Origin: Archegozetes longisetosus
Taxonomy: Eukaryota; Arthropoda; Arachnida; Sarcoptiformes; Trhypochthoniidae
Reading direction: 5' to 3'
DNA: 64,000 bases
Assembly (NCBI GenBank): GCA_018873245.2
Contig: JAEMBT020000009.1
Location: forward strand, 10,249,288 to 10,313,287
Position numbers and translations under genes: made by a program. Positions 33,175 to 45,074 of this stretch are shown here, in pieces (position 1 is the stretch's first letter; every line of letters starts with the position of its first letter). The notes below the pieces were generated by a model. It saw nothing but the letters and a program-made list of their open reading frames with translations, did not search any database and was not told where the DNA came from.

Positions 33175-34036
33175 TCTGATAATATATTGAAAATGATTGA
33201 CTACTATTAATGTGATATTCACTTAAACATTGTACTGTATCAATTCTATTATCATTGTTATAATCGTTATAGTTCATTATTCTATAGTTTAATGTTAACA
33301 TTGAATATCGGCTAATATCAGGTTTGAGCACAATGGAAAGCTCAATAAGTTTGCCTCAAAGTGAGCAATTAAATCTTATTTTTTCTATAAATATATATTA
33401 CTTTTTGGTATTTTGATTTCTGGTTTAGTCGTGTAGTTCTAAAGGTTTTAGTATCTTTTCTACTATGAGGTTTATTAACTTGTTGACTTTCTGTTCCTAT
33501 ATTTATAATTAATAACTAAAATCAATTATATTATTTATTAATATATAACTTCAATTCTTTTAATGTAAAAAACTATGAAAGTGATTTGTAATGTATTATA
33601 TCTATCGCTATAATGTCTGTTTTATTTGTTATTCTCGCTCATAATCCAAGAGATTAGGCCCAAATCACTAAAGTGATAATTGATATTTTATTCAATTAAT
33701 TTTTATTATGGCAATATTTAAGTGTTATTTAGCAAATAATATTTTGAATTCAATAATCGCCTATAATTACTGTATTTCCATTTTGGTGAGTGACTTAGTT
33801 TCACCAAATATGACCGCTAAAATTCAAAAATGTCTTTTGATCAGCATAGTCTAATGATATTAACCGAGAAAATTTCTACTATTTAATTATTTTTGTCTAC
33901 ATATTTCATAATTTAAATATAATCTTGAGTAATACTATTCACGATGTGTTGATTATTTACTAATTAATGCAATAGAGTCCTTACATATTACTACTAAACA
34001 GTTTAAACACTTAGTTATCTTTTAACAACTATATAA
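33175..34036. other. 3' flank of Gr E, inverted copy of the Gr B flank
   Basis: No gene. The sequence corresponds, in reverse, to 4003-4917 and lacks the Harbinger MITE present there at 4600-4713 (AATTAAATCTTATTTTTTC at about 33372). Confidence 0.6.
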
Positions 34037-34038
34037 TA

Positions 34039-34451
34039 TTAGGGTTTTGCTTATGTAATGCGGTTTTTTAACGTTATGTTTGAGGTCAATTTTGAGTCAG
34101 TAATCGATTGTTTACAAATGTTTTTGGAAAGTCATCTAAAAGAGTCATATCTAAACTCAAATTATTGACAAATAATCTTTAAATAAATTGTGTCCAAAAT
34201 GGCTGAAGAGTTTCCGACTAAGACTCACATAAGACATTGTTTGTTGTATGAATTTCATCGGGGATCAAATGCTACCGAAGCCGCACAACACATTCGGGAC
34301 ACATATGGTCGCAAAGCTCTGAGTGTGAGTCAGTGTCAGCAATGGTTTTCGCGCTTCTCAAACAACGACTTCAGTGTCGAAGACAACCCTGAATCCAGGC
34401 GACGGGTGCAATTTTACTAACAAAAACCGCATTACATAAGCAAAACCCTAA
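34039..34451. mobile_element. Mariner-like element, internally deleted (SETMAR/HTH_48 type)
   Basis: The ends TTAGGGTTTTGCTTATGTAA and TTACATAAGCAAAACCCTAA are inverted copies flanked by TA; the match continues to TGCGGTTTTT. The element encodes only the first DNA-binding domain of its transposase and then runs directly into the right end, so about 900 bp of a full element are missing. Confidence 0.9.
34199..34420 (+). pseudogene. Mariner transposase N-terminal HTH domain only
   Basis: The frame reads THIRHCLLYEFHRGSNATEA, then AQHIRDTYG, then SVSQCQQWFSRFSNNDFSVE and DNPESRRR. This is the helix-turn-helix domain found at the start of mariner and SETMAR transposases (usual form 'IR..LLYEF..G..A.EA...I...YG...v....c..WF.rF..gdf.leD..rsGRP'). 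Translation ends at Phe-Tyr-stop immediately after the missing SGRP motif. The DDD catalytic domain is absent. An in-frame ATG also lies at 34190. Confidence 0.85.
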
Positions 34452-35186
34452 TATTTTCGAGTCCAATAGAAAACGTTTAAATATTGAAACAGATGGAAAT
34501 AATTGTTTTAATGGTCAAAATTAATATAAACTTATTTATTGAACAATATGAAAAATTGTTTTCAATTTTTTGTAATCTAGTATGACCTTCAGATTTAGCG
34601 AAATCCGATCTCTGATTTTTTAGTTTTCAAATGACTTACAATACGTGGGTGATTTAAAAAGTTTTCTCCCTGATATATAAGCCATCGAACTATAAGTATA
34701 AAATTATCTAAAATTTAAACAATAATGTTGCATAAGTTTATAGGCTAAAGCACAAATCAATTGCAGCATGCACACAGATATTTTTAGTTGTTTTGTTAAT
34801 CTGAACTTAATTGAGAATTCGCCCATATTTATCTACTACGAAGTTCAAAAATTTTCTCTACTCTTAGTTTTACGATTCAAAATGATTAATATTATAAGGA
34901 TATTGTAATTAAAAAATTTATCTCATAACAAATATTATTTTAAATCATAAATCTAAAAGCTGTGAAAATTTTTTATCTTTATGTTTGATTAAATGAGTGG
35001 ATTCTCATTTGAGATCATATCAACTAATCATCTATAAATGTCTGCATGAATGCTGCAATTGATCTATGCTTTATCCTATAAACTTATGCAAAATTATGGT
35101 TTATATTTATAATAATTTTATATTTATAGTTCGATCGCACATACATCAACGATAAAAATTTTTGATTCACTCACGTATATTGCTAC
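34452..35186. other. Intergenic, no gene seen
   Basis: A+T-rich DNA without recognisable coding sequence or clear repeats. Confidence 0.4.
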
Positions 35187-35350
35187 TGATTTATCACTGA
35201 AATGACAATCGAAAAAAATATGACAGCCAAATCAGTTGCAAACAAATTCGTCGAATCAAGTATTTATGGCTTTAATTTAAATTAAATGTTACATTTTGTT
35301 ATTGATCAGCGACAAACAAGAGTCATAACACACTGCAACTGACGCTAAAA
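35187..35350 (-). pseudogene. Copy of the adenylyl cyclase 3' flank
   Basis: This stretch matches 38168-38332, the sequence just after the stop codon of the true cyclase gene, in the same orientation. Shared anchors are TTACTGAAATGGCAATCGAA against TCACTGAAATGACAATCGAA and GACAGCCAA. The match ends at GACGCTAAA, close to the stop codon of the true gene (GCCGCTAAACTCTAG), and a hAT-containing element begins there. The coding part of this copy is missing. Confidence 0.8.
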
Positions 35351-36835
35351 AAGAAAGCCCAAACCCGCCCTAGAATGAGCCCGAGTGCCACCTATATTTT
35401 TAGAAACCTGTACCTTGTACTACTCACGCCTAAAATATTTGACACTAGTGCAAACGCCTAAGCGAGATATAGGACAAAAGTTGTTATAGGACAAAGTGTG
35501 TAAAATCGCAATTATTTCAATATTTTTTGCATTACAACTGTTTATTTTATAAAATTATAGTAATACTAAGTATCACACATAGGTATAGAGTTTAAAAAAT
35601 TAAAAACAAAAAGGATAAACAATATTAGATCTGTTCATCGGGTTCGTTCGGGTCGTGCAGGGTGTCATTAAATGTCGGGAAGGGTTGGACGAGTTGGTCC
35701 GAAATTTATCTCAGTGTTTTATATTGAATACAGTTTTGAAAAATGTTTGAGATCGTATCTTATATTATGGTAGCAGACAAACCTTCGGCGATGAAGCTTG
35801 CATTTAAAGATATTTTATGGATAGAAAGCTCATTTCATAATATGAATTCAGTCCAGGAACATGATATTGATGAATGCAATGGAATAAATTCAATAAATGA
35901 ATTGATAGAAAAATATAAAGTTTTTGAGAAAGTGGCTAAACAGTCAGGATTTCAAAATCAATTAGATATTACACTGAAACATATGGCAAAAGTGAGATGG
36001 AATCACGTTACGATCGCCTGAATTCAATTAAACTTAATTTCCAGAAGATGAGGTCTTTGTCTATTGAAAACAACAAACTATATGATGTACTCAGAAAGAT
36101 TAATGAAAATTTAATTAATACTCTGATGGAATTTTTATCACCATTAAAGCACTATTCAATCTAAACTTTGTAATGAAAATATACTAACACTTTATCACGT
36201 TTTATCAGATAATGAAAAGTTAAAACTTGATATTTAAAGGTCCGATACGAATTTTAGGGAGTTTGACAAACTTAAAGAATAACTAATTATGTGTATTGAT
36301 AAGTATTTAATATTAATTGATTATCTTACGCGGCCTTTTTGACATGAGTTATAGAAAATTAAGACGATTTCGCCTCTGAGCAAAATCAATAAATACCTTG
36401 ACATCATTTCTAAGCGGCTAAACGTTTCGAAACAATGATGGGAATTAGTCATAGAGAATCACATTAAAAACGAAAGATTTTCCACATTGTGTCAATTTAT
36501 TATTGCAGTGTAGACCACAACTAACTTAATCAATAAACTGATTAAATTTTACCTCTTTAACTATTTTAATTCTCGTTCAGATCGGGTCGGGTGCCTCCAC
36601 ACTTGTACCTCAAAACGACCATCGCTCTTACTATGCTGAGCATAATAAGAGCTACCTAGCCTGCGTTGATAGGATTCGCAGGCTATCATATACACATTTT
36701 GCCGAATATCTCGCATAGGCATTCGTACTTTTGAAAGATATTTTAGATGTGGGTAGTACAAGAAGGGGGATATCTAAAAATTTATGTGGCGCTTGGGCTC
36801 AAAGCGTGGCTAAAAGTAAAGGGCTTTGAGTTTTC
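35351..36835. mobile_element. hAT-containing inverted-repeat element, copy 2
   Basis: It is the inverted counterpart of 21093-22955. The left end reads GAGCCCGAGTGCCACCTATA and the right end ATTTATGTGGCGCTTGGGCT. Compared with copy 1 it lacks the segment that corresponds to about 21340-21740, which includes most of the GACCCG repeats. The interior carries a second, also broken, hAT transposase fragment. Neither copy appears able to move on its own. Confidence 0.7.
35743..36510 (+). pseudogene. hAT transposase fragment, copy 2
   Basis: The plus strand opens with SYIMVADKPSAMKLAFKDIL and runs to KHMAKVRWNHVTIA, where a one-base change of frame separates it from YDRLNSIKLNFQKM. Then follow stops and the block LMEFLSPLKHYS, as in copy 1. 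Where copy 1 has VRWDSRYDRL, copy 2 has lost the frame inside that motif, so the two were damaged independently after they separated. Confidence 0.65.
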
Positions 36836-38164
36836 TTTTTTCATTTCATAAAAAATGTGTGCAATTGAGTTGTTTTGATAGCAAAATATGCATAACGAAC
36901 TTTTATTCATGTGCTTTCGCTTTATTTTGATCATTGTTTGATATGTGAAACTCTTAACAAAGTTTTCTAAGTTGAGATAAGTTATCAATAGTTTACTGAT
37001 AGCATGGACTTTTGTTAAGGAGTTTATCATATAAACCCCTCTTAAAAGTCCTGCAAGTCCTAAAGCACTACATAGACGCGAGCATATACATTCGAGCTAA
37101 TTATTCATTGATATATTAGAAGGGGTCAGCTATTTATCTTAAGCAAAATCCAAAATTAATTCACAAAGACATAAAACTATTTAATATCACGTTAAAGATT
37201 AATAAAGATAGCAAAGGAGTTGTCAAAATAAGAGAATTTGCTTTAACAGCTCTTCATAAATGTTTCAATTTATTAGAATCTCATACTACAGGTAGTGAAA
37301 ATGATATTGTAGATCAATCGCACACATCCAATAGAAGATATCCTATACGTTAGTTGAAGAATAGCCTTCATTTAAGTTAAAGAAATGCATTAAAAAAAGC
37401 ATGAAAGACCTAAAATTTAATCATTATAGTATTTTATTTCCAGACTTTTATCTCTAAACTCTTTATCATAATCAATACGTCATTGTAAAATAAATGATGA
37501 CTTTTATCATATATATGAAACAATTTTATTTTCAAATAAGTTAATCAAAGTCAAAGAAATTTGAAAAGAGAAAGTCAGATGAAAAAAGTAATCAAAATAA
37601 ATCACGAGATTAAAATGTAGTAAAAATATTCAAAGATATATTTTTGTCAATTTTACTTGTAATGAGAAATTTTTCAGTTTTTTTGTTTTAAAAATACAAT
37701 ATTTATATAACTTGTGTTTTTCATTCAACTTATAAGTTTAATCTTTAAGCGAATGCGTTTTACTCCTTATCAATGAATAATTAGTTTGAAATAAATTTCG
37801 AGATAAGTATGAATCTTTAATTGAAAGTTGTCTTGCTAACGATTTCGTTTATCACAAAGAAAATAATATATTAGTTAGGCTCTTTATGAATTTTTATCGA
37901 AAGACAAAGGCTACTATTCAAATGACGCTTTGAAATGTAAAGTATGCGGCACTGGAGTACTCGAGGGCACCAAATATAACACTATATATTAATGTAACAT
38001 TTATAGTTTGAGAATTGTTTAATAAAACTCATTCAGTATCGACATTAATGAGTATGAATTTAAAAATTTAGGTAAGATTTATTTCAATAATGTATTTTTT
38101 CAATTCCCAGAGATAATGAGAAAATTGAAATGAAGCCGCAATTCTGATTGCAAAATATAAGTCT
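36836..38164. other. Intergenic between transposon copy 2 and the cyclase gene
   Basis: No gene. The first 40 bp (TCATTTCATAAAAAATGTGTGCAATTGA at 36841) resemble the sequence at 23096-23125 outside copy 1, so the shared unit extends a little past both elements. The rest is unremarkable A+T-rich DNA. Confidence 0.45.
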
Positions 38165-38328
38165 TATTACTGCCGATTTATTACTGAAATGGCAATCGAA
38201 GAAATCTATGACAGCCAACTAAGTTGTGAACAAATTCTTCGAGTCAAGCACTTATGAGCTTTAATTTGAACTAAATAATGAATTTGGCTGTTGATCAGAG
38301 AATAGCATAAGTCATAACGCAACTGCCG

Positions 38329-41300
38329 CTAAACTCTAGTGATTTCATGTTCATCAAAATCAAATTGTGTTTTCACTAAAAAGGTGGCCAGTTCACCCTT
38401 TCCTTTGACGTATATAGGCCCTCTTTCTTCTAAAACGAATTCTTTGGAGTTTTCACTTTCAGCTAGCATCTTTGCCGCCTCTGCAGTCATTTGTATTCTT
38501 CCCATGATTCCTGTACTTTCCATACGACTTGCCACATTTACTGTATCTCCCTTTTCAACAAAGTTATATAACATTCAGTTCAAAGATTCTTACACATAAT
38601 CACAGCCGTAGCCAACAGGAGGAGGTTACAGTCCCTATCTAGAGATTTTTTCAAAAATGAAGTATGGGCCTGCACTATAAATAAAATGCGCAAAACTTGA
38701 AATTATTTATTTAATTCATCAATAGATTGCTTATTGTTAAACATTAATCAAAGCTTAGATAATAGATTAACAGCTATATTTGAAAGGAGTTAGTGCTTGA
38801 CAGCCCGAAGCGGACTACTTTATTTCAGACTTTTAACCTCTCAGACCAAAAACTTGGCTACGGCAGTGTACAGAATGCTCAATACAGAGCATGACAGATC
38901 TTAATATTCACCCAAATATCATATTGTGGTTTAGCAGCTCCAACCACTCCAGCAATCACAGGACCAACTGCTATGCCAACTCTCAACTTGAAGTCTTGAA
39001 TGGCATCCTTATTAACTCTTTGCAAAGTTTCCATAATAGCAGTTGCATATCTGACCAAAACTGTTACATGACTTCTCACATCTTCAATACTTTGAAAATC
39101 ACTCTGAAAGTATTTAGTTTTATATTATTTCATGTTACTTTTAATTTTATAATTATTCATATTTCTCATTTTCATTACATCTGTAGATCCTCGTCCAGGT
39201 TGCAGCCCTGCTGCCGCCATATAAGTACTGCCTATTGTTTTAATTTTTTCTATTCGCTGGAAATTGACGTGAGATAACATCTGCTAACGAAAGTGGCTTA
39301 GTATCAAAACTTTGGTTTTATTCATACAGTATTAAAAAAATATTTTTTTTATTCAGCTTGGCAAACTTGAGATTTAATACCTGATCAAAGCTACAAATGA
39401 TTTCATTAAGTAATTTAAGACAACCGAGTCCTTCTCCATTCAGATAATTTTCAGAATAAAATTGCGAATAGTTAGGTATAGATGCAAACATAACTGCACA
39501 AGATTCATATGATTCATGATAGAGCTGATCGGCTGAAACCGAACTATTATAAAGATATCGTAGTGCCACATGTTTAGGAAGTATACTCTCCAATAAAATT
39601 CTGTTGATTTCTCCCATTGTCTCGGCTTCAAGTCTCTCATCAACGAGTCTATTAGTCCATATGAAATCCAGTCTAAATATATATTCAATTTGCCTATCGA
39701 TAACATGAAGCAATACAGCGACCATAACGACATAATAGACATGTCCGATGAGGGGATCGAACCCAATGCTACTCATCCAAAGATGTTCCTGATTGCTTTT
39801 ACGAATTAAGATCTCATAAATTGAACATTTATTAAAGAAAAGAATCGTATAGGTCACAACTCCTAATAAATGCATTGAAAACTTGAGCCACAAATTTATG
39901 CGAATAAATAGACTAACGCCAGTCATGGCCAGAATTATGCACATTGTGTAATCCTTTGTAAATATGGGCCAATTAGGAAGTTTGTAAATTTAACAGATTT
40001 ATATTACCCATGAATAGGCACATCTGACCAAATCAGCGATATCATCAAAATTTTCAACCTTTACTTCCAAATTATCACCTGATGTGCAGTCTCTCTGATA
40101 GGAAAATAAGTTTTGCAGTTAAACCTGTGTAACTTTAACATGCAGTTAAATTATCTTTAAAAATCAATAACAATCAAACCATGTTTATCTATGGTATTCT
40201 ATACTGTTTTGTAAAAATCACCTAAGTGCATGTCAAAGTTAGACAAGTCTTATTGTACAGTGATTGACAAAACTAACTTCCACGGTTTTAGGGGTTTCTA
40301 GTATTAAATATCAATAGATTTTGATGACATTTTTTCTGAATATACTAGATGTTGGGAGGCACATTATGGTAGATCGGCGTTGAAATTCCTTGTAAGATAG
40401 GTGAATTATTCAAGTAAATTCTGTCGGAGAAATTGGAGGGAAATTTTTCAATTATGATGGATGGAAGCTAAACTAGATGAAAAATGATTAGACACGTGTA
40501 TTTTTGTTTTACTCAAATATCGTTTGTCTGTGAACTACAGACCTAAATACACGAAAAATGTAATTTTTCAAAAAATCGTAACTTTTTTATTTGAAGGAAT
40601 AAAATCATGATCTCAACGTTAAATTGTAGATAATTTGAATATTTATCAAGAAATTTTATCAAAATTTTGATTTTCTTTGATTAAAACTCATAAAACTTTA
40701 AGATGTAAATCTTTATAAAATATGTAAGGATATTTATATATATACTACGATATGTCTTTACGTATCGAATCACGCGTGTTTTACTCATACTTTGATTTTA
40801 TCACAAATTATAATTCACTAAAAGTTCTGAAATTATCATTAAAATTTCAGCTAGAATACAAGTTCTTCGAAGAGATAGAAATTTCACACGATACTGAGTT
40901 GGCATTTGATTTAAAACAGCCCTTTTAGGGCTACCTAAACTTTGATAAGGATTGAATTACTGTTGCTTTACATTATCTAATATGCAGGATTATCAATCAG
41001 ACGATATATTAAATATAATATAGAATTTTGATAAAATTTCTTGATAAATATTCAAATTATCTACAATTTAACGTTGAGATCATGATTTTATTCCTTCAAA
41101 TAAAAAAGTTACGATTTTTTGAAAAATTACATTTTTCGTGTATTTAGGTCTGTAGTTCACAGACAAACGATATTTGAGTAAAACAAAAATACACGTGTCT
41201 AATCATTTTTCATCTAGTTTAGCTTCCATCCATCATAATTGAAAAATTTCCCTCCAATTTCTCCGACAGAATTTACTTGAATAATTCACCTATCTTACAA

Positions 41301-44300
41301 GGAATTTCAACGCCGATCTACCATAATGTGCCTCCCAACATCTAGTATATTCAGAAAAAATGTCATCAAAATCTATTGATATTTAATACTAGAAACCCCT
41401 AAAACCGTGGAAGTTAGTTTTGTCAATCACTGTACAAATGATTTAAGATACTTTTGATAATTTAAATTGATTTTTCTATAATTCTCACCACAATCAAGTC
41501 CATCATCGAGCAAATCAACAGAGATACAGAAATTAAGAACCAAATTAAAACTCTTGAGTGAACCGATATCTATAGGGGAAAATTGATGAAAATAATAATA
41601 ATCCTTGACTAAGATAAAACATTTAAATTGTATTTCAGCATTTGATATGATAAGTAATCATTATGATTTATAAGCCATTTGATTTACGGCTTAAAATAAA
41701 ACTAATCTTCTTTTGATGAAACATGTTTTTGTCTGTTGGAAGAACTTATCACAATTCTAGATAATCACTAATTTCAAAGTCAAGTGAGATCTAGATGTTT
41801 ACAACGCTATAAATATTAATCTTTATTCTTATATATGCTATTATCAAATTATGAGAATGAACATGTTATTAAGAATTAACTCTAAATCTCTAAGAGTTAT
41901 TTACTAAGCTTGAATTAATAAATTTTGATTTTACTCAAATAAATCCCGAATAAATTAATAAGATCCTCATACAACCAGAAAAATTTATATCTTAGTAAAT
42001 ACTAGACTAGTATTATGGTAAGTTTCCAAACATGTAATAAGTATAAAATTAATTTAATACCTGATGAGACTTGTAGAAGGTGTAGAATAATGAAAAGCAA
42101 ATGATAGTGAAAGTTACGACAAAACCATACTTCAGCTCAGGATTAGAAACCATTTGTGGTATTATGAGCTTAATAACTGACATTGTTATGCATAGGGCTC
42201 CCGCACAAAATAAATAGAAACTGAAGTATGGATCGGATTGTTTTGAAAACAATTTTTCTGCTGTCCAGGTTGAAAATTTATTGTTCTCGTTTGGGTATTT
42301 TTTGTTTTTGACTCTGGACGTGAAGTTTAGAAATAATGGATGAATATCTTGTGGATGCAACCAGTGACTGCAAAAAAAATTCAACTCATATTAACTTAGA
42401 GAATACGAAACAAAAAAGACTCACGTCTTTATGCTTAGTGGCATATCTTCGATCGCAGAATCCATAAAATTGTTCACGGAGTTAACCATTTCACGATATT
42501 TTCGGAGACTATATTGTAATTTCGGGTTAGGTTACTATTATATTCATTTTTGTAAAGAACCTTAATGTTAACGTCCAAATGATAAAATGACAATTGAACA
42601 AGTCGAAATTCCGACTCTACGGTCAATTTTAAGTGCTATCTGAGGTATGCCATAACGGGCGGACCATAAGGTGTTAACATTAAGGTTCTTTACAGAAAAA
42701 ATTTGACAGTAGATTTATGGCTGACGCAGGTTTAGGTATTAGGGTGTTACGTGGTTACCATTACTTTGGGCTCCCCCTATCCTACCTAATTTGACTTAAC
42801 TGTAACAATAGTAGTGGTAGTATTTTATGTTAGGTTAGAGAAATAGCGCACGTAGCGCGTAAGACATAGGAGAATATTGTTCCGGTAACAAGATTACTCC
42901 CTAATAATCAGAACCTATATCAACAATAAACTGAAGAGCAAACTAGCTTTGCTCATTAATATTAGATTCATATGAAATGATGGTCTAGAAATACCTGTGT
43001 TCTAAAATGGTTCTTGATATTCTAGCATGCGATGGTTCGACCGAAGAACGTCTCTACAAGAATATCAAACCAAGTCACCTCAGACTTATTGTTAATAAAT
43101 TTAAAAAGTTACTTACTCTGATTTTGTTAATTTGTGCCTTAAGTGTATCAGTTTGTTTCTTTCGTCTAGTATTAGGTGAACCTGAATTCTTCCTAACGTG
43201 TGCGTTCACTTCTCTCTTAGTAATCAAATATCCGATTTCGCCTTCAGTTATTTTTTCTATTAAACCAAATTCAAAGAAGTACTTAAAAACTCAGTCCAAC
43301 TAAAACCAAGAATTAAGTTAACCTTCAATAATCAAATCAGTTCTTTGCGCACACGGAATGAGATCGAGAGTTATTCTAGTGATGTGCACCTTTCCAGGGA
43401 CTCCATTGTGTTCCATGGATGATGCCATCACACTGTCTTGTGACCAAATATCGAATTGCATTTTATTGGTACCCATTACACCTGACAAAACCATACCCGA
43501 ATGTACACCTATTCTCATGTCTACATCGATTTCTCTTATTTCACGTACATTCCTATAAGAAGGCAATGAAAACCTATTCGGAGTCAAACATGACTTACTT
43601 ACCGAATAATTCTAATCATATCAAGTCCCATCCGAACACAGTTAATGGCATGATTTTCATCATATTCAGGTAGTCCAGACACACAATAATAACAATCACC
43701 AAGTAATTTAATCCTCAGACAATTATTGCGCTCAGCGCACTCATCGAATCTCCCGTATAGTTCATTAAGTGTTTCAACTAAATCATTAGGAGCCAATGAT
43801 GCCGTCAAAATCATTGAATTCACTATATCTGCATATAGTATTGATACATTTTTGTACTTCCTTACATACAACTTATTGAAAGGTCGCAATGGTATTGACT
43901 CTTGACGTGCTATCTTTGAGATCATTTCACTTATATCTTTACGCACTTCGTCTATTAAATGTTTAGGGTAGCAAGAACTCAGAAGTTGTTCTTGTTGCTC
44001 CTGTTCGTACTCCAATTTAAACGTCGATTCAACACATGATCTGTGATTCATGAAAGCTCTTCTTATTGCTATCTCCAATAGTAGAGTCATGTAAAATCCA
44101 AATATAGCACTGAATGAATAGAAAAACAAATCTGCTATCGCAAACCTTACAATACACTGAGATTTACACAACAACTCCAGTCTCTGTCTGAACGTTAGGG
44201 TAAGTTCTATTGTTATTATCAAAATTGTTGTCACACATGAATATATTCGAGATGGAAATGGAATCAGAATATGATTTGCTATTATTATGTAAAATGTTGG

Positions 44301-45074
44301 ACGAATTCGCTGAAGAGAAAATGTTTTGTTGTCTCCATGTAGTGGAAATAGTGCTCCGCCGTATTCTTCGAACAGCATCGCCAACAGAACAGTTAAGCCT
44401 GCCACGGTTCGGGACAATTTTGGCCTTAAAAACTGCTCTTCGTAGCAGGTTATTATGAGAAAGGCTATGAATACGAGTAGTGCTGATATTCTCATTAATA
44501 AATGTCCGGGAAATGAAGCCGTATTTTTCTAAGTAAAGAGATTTTATACATTTAATACAGTAAAACTTGTCTAACTTTGACATCTTCTTAAGTGGTTTCT
44601 AAAAAACAACAAAAATCTCATTGAAAAACATGTTCTAATTATTAATGATTTAAAACAAACACTTAACTACATAAGAAAACTCAAAAATTTTTACTGAATT
44701 TATAAAGTTGAAGATATTTAGAAACAGTTTTTAGTCACCTTATCGAAGAAATAAACAATAATTGCGATCACGTTGAAGAATATATTGAGTAGCAATAAAA
44801 CCATGAAGAAAGTGTGCTGTAATCTTGCTTGATACTTAAGAAACATCTTACCAACATCTTTAGTTTTGAACTCTTTTTTGAGCGACTTCCACGGCCACCT
44901 TTCTTTATCACCAGTGAATGTTGAATGAGCACTAATTATACTATTGTTGCGGATATTATCTGAATTTATAAAAGTGGCCTGTTTTGCAAGTATTTCAACC
45001 GTATTTGACATTCGAGGCAAGTAAGTCGAACTTGAGTTTTTAGATGCTATTCTAACCGAAGTGCAACCATTCAT
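38329..45074 (-). CDS. Transmembrane adenylyl cyclase, 13 exons, 1113 aa
   Basis: Makes cAMP from ATP at the plasma membrane, downstream of G proteins. Exons (minus strand): 45074-44739, 44528-43603, 43552-43323, 43256-43117, 43053-42995, 42508-42425, 42367-42061, 41569-41489, 40094-40008, 39953-39381, 39283-39179, 39103-38912, 38550-38329; all phases agree and total 1114 codons with stop. The layout is two sets of membrane helices, each followed by a cyclase domain. C1 has [10 protein letters not shown] and [12 protein letters not shown] with the two metal-binding Asp. C2 has [16 protein letters not shown] (purine-binding Lys), [16 protein letters not shown] (Asp, Asn, Arg) and YVKGKGEL (Lys). 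NSM replaces the usual GFT after the first Asp. It looks closest to the membrane-bound AC2/4/7 type, but the isoform is not certain. Exons 4-5 ([31 protein letters not shown]) form the variable linker and are the least certain. Confidence 0.9.
40117..40257. mobile_element. Hairpin MITE, CAGTTAAACCTGTGTAAC family, in cyclase intron 8
   Basis: Left arm CAGTTAAACCTGTGTAACTT TAACATGCAGTTAA; right arm ACCTAAGTGCATGTCAAAGT TAGACAAGTCTTATTG. The arms are inverted copies with several changes. Members of the same family occur at 44560-44697, 52060-52173 and 57106-57226, all in introns or between genes. It lies immediately next to the larger element at 40258. Confidence 0.7.
40258..41432. mobile_element. 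Hairpin transposon with ~415-bp near-identical arms in cyclase intron 8
   Basis: The ends CAGTGATTGACAAAACTAAC and GTTAGTTTTGTCAATCACTG are flanked by TA (40256-40257 and 41433-41434). The arms read as exact or nearly exact reverse complements for about 415 bp (to ATTTTTATCAAAATTTTGAT-type sequence); the loop of about 340 bp has no coding sequence. It lies inside the intron between exons 8 and 9 and so is transcribed with the gene; the pre-mRNA could form a long hairpin. Confidence 0.93.
42551..42694. mobile_element. Short MITE in cyclase intron 5
   Basis: TGTAAAGAACCTTAATGTTAAC at the left is mirrored exactly by GTTAACATTAAGGTTCTTTACA at the right, 22 bp each. The 100-bp interior is non-coding. 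No clear target duplication was seen. It lies about 40 bp before the acceptor of exon 6. Confidence 0.8.
44560..44697. mobile_element. Hairpin MITE of the CAGTAAAACYTGTCTAAC family in cyclase intron 1
   Basis: The left end TACAGTAAAACTTGTCTAAC TTTGAC and the right part AACAAACACTTAACTACATA...TTTTTACTGAA are imperfectly inverted. It fills most of the intron between exons 1 and 2 (44738-44529). The right arm is more decayed than the left. Confidence 0.55.

Noticed and set aside
38339..39277. Plus-strand frames opposite the cyclase exons
   Set aside because: They are shadows of conserved minus-strand exons with verified splice phases.
42997..43303. Plus-strand frame of 98 codons at 43007
   Set aside because: It overlaps cyclase exons 4 and 5 on the other strand, which carry the consistent reading phase.
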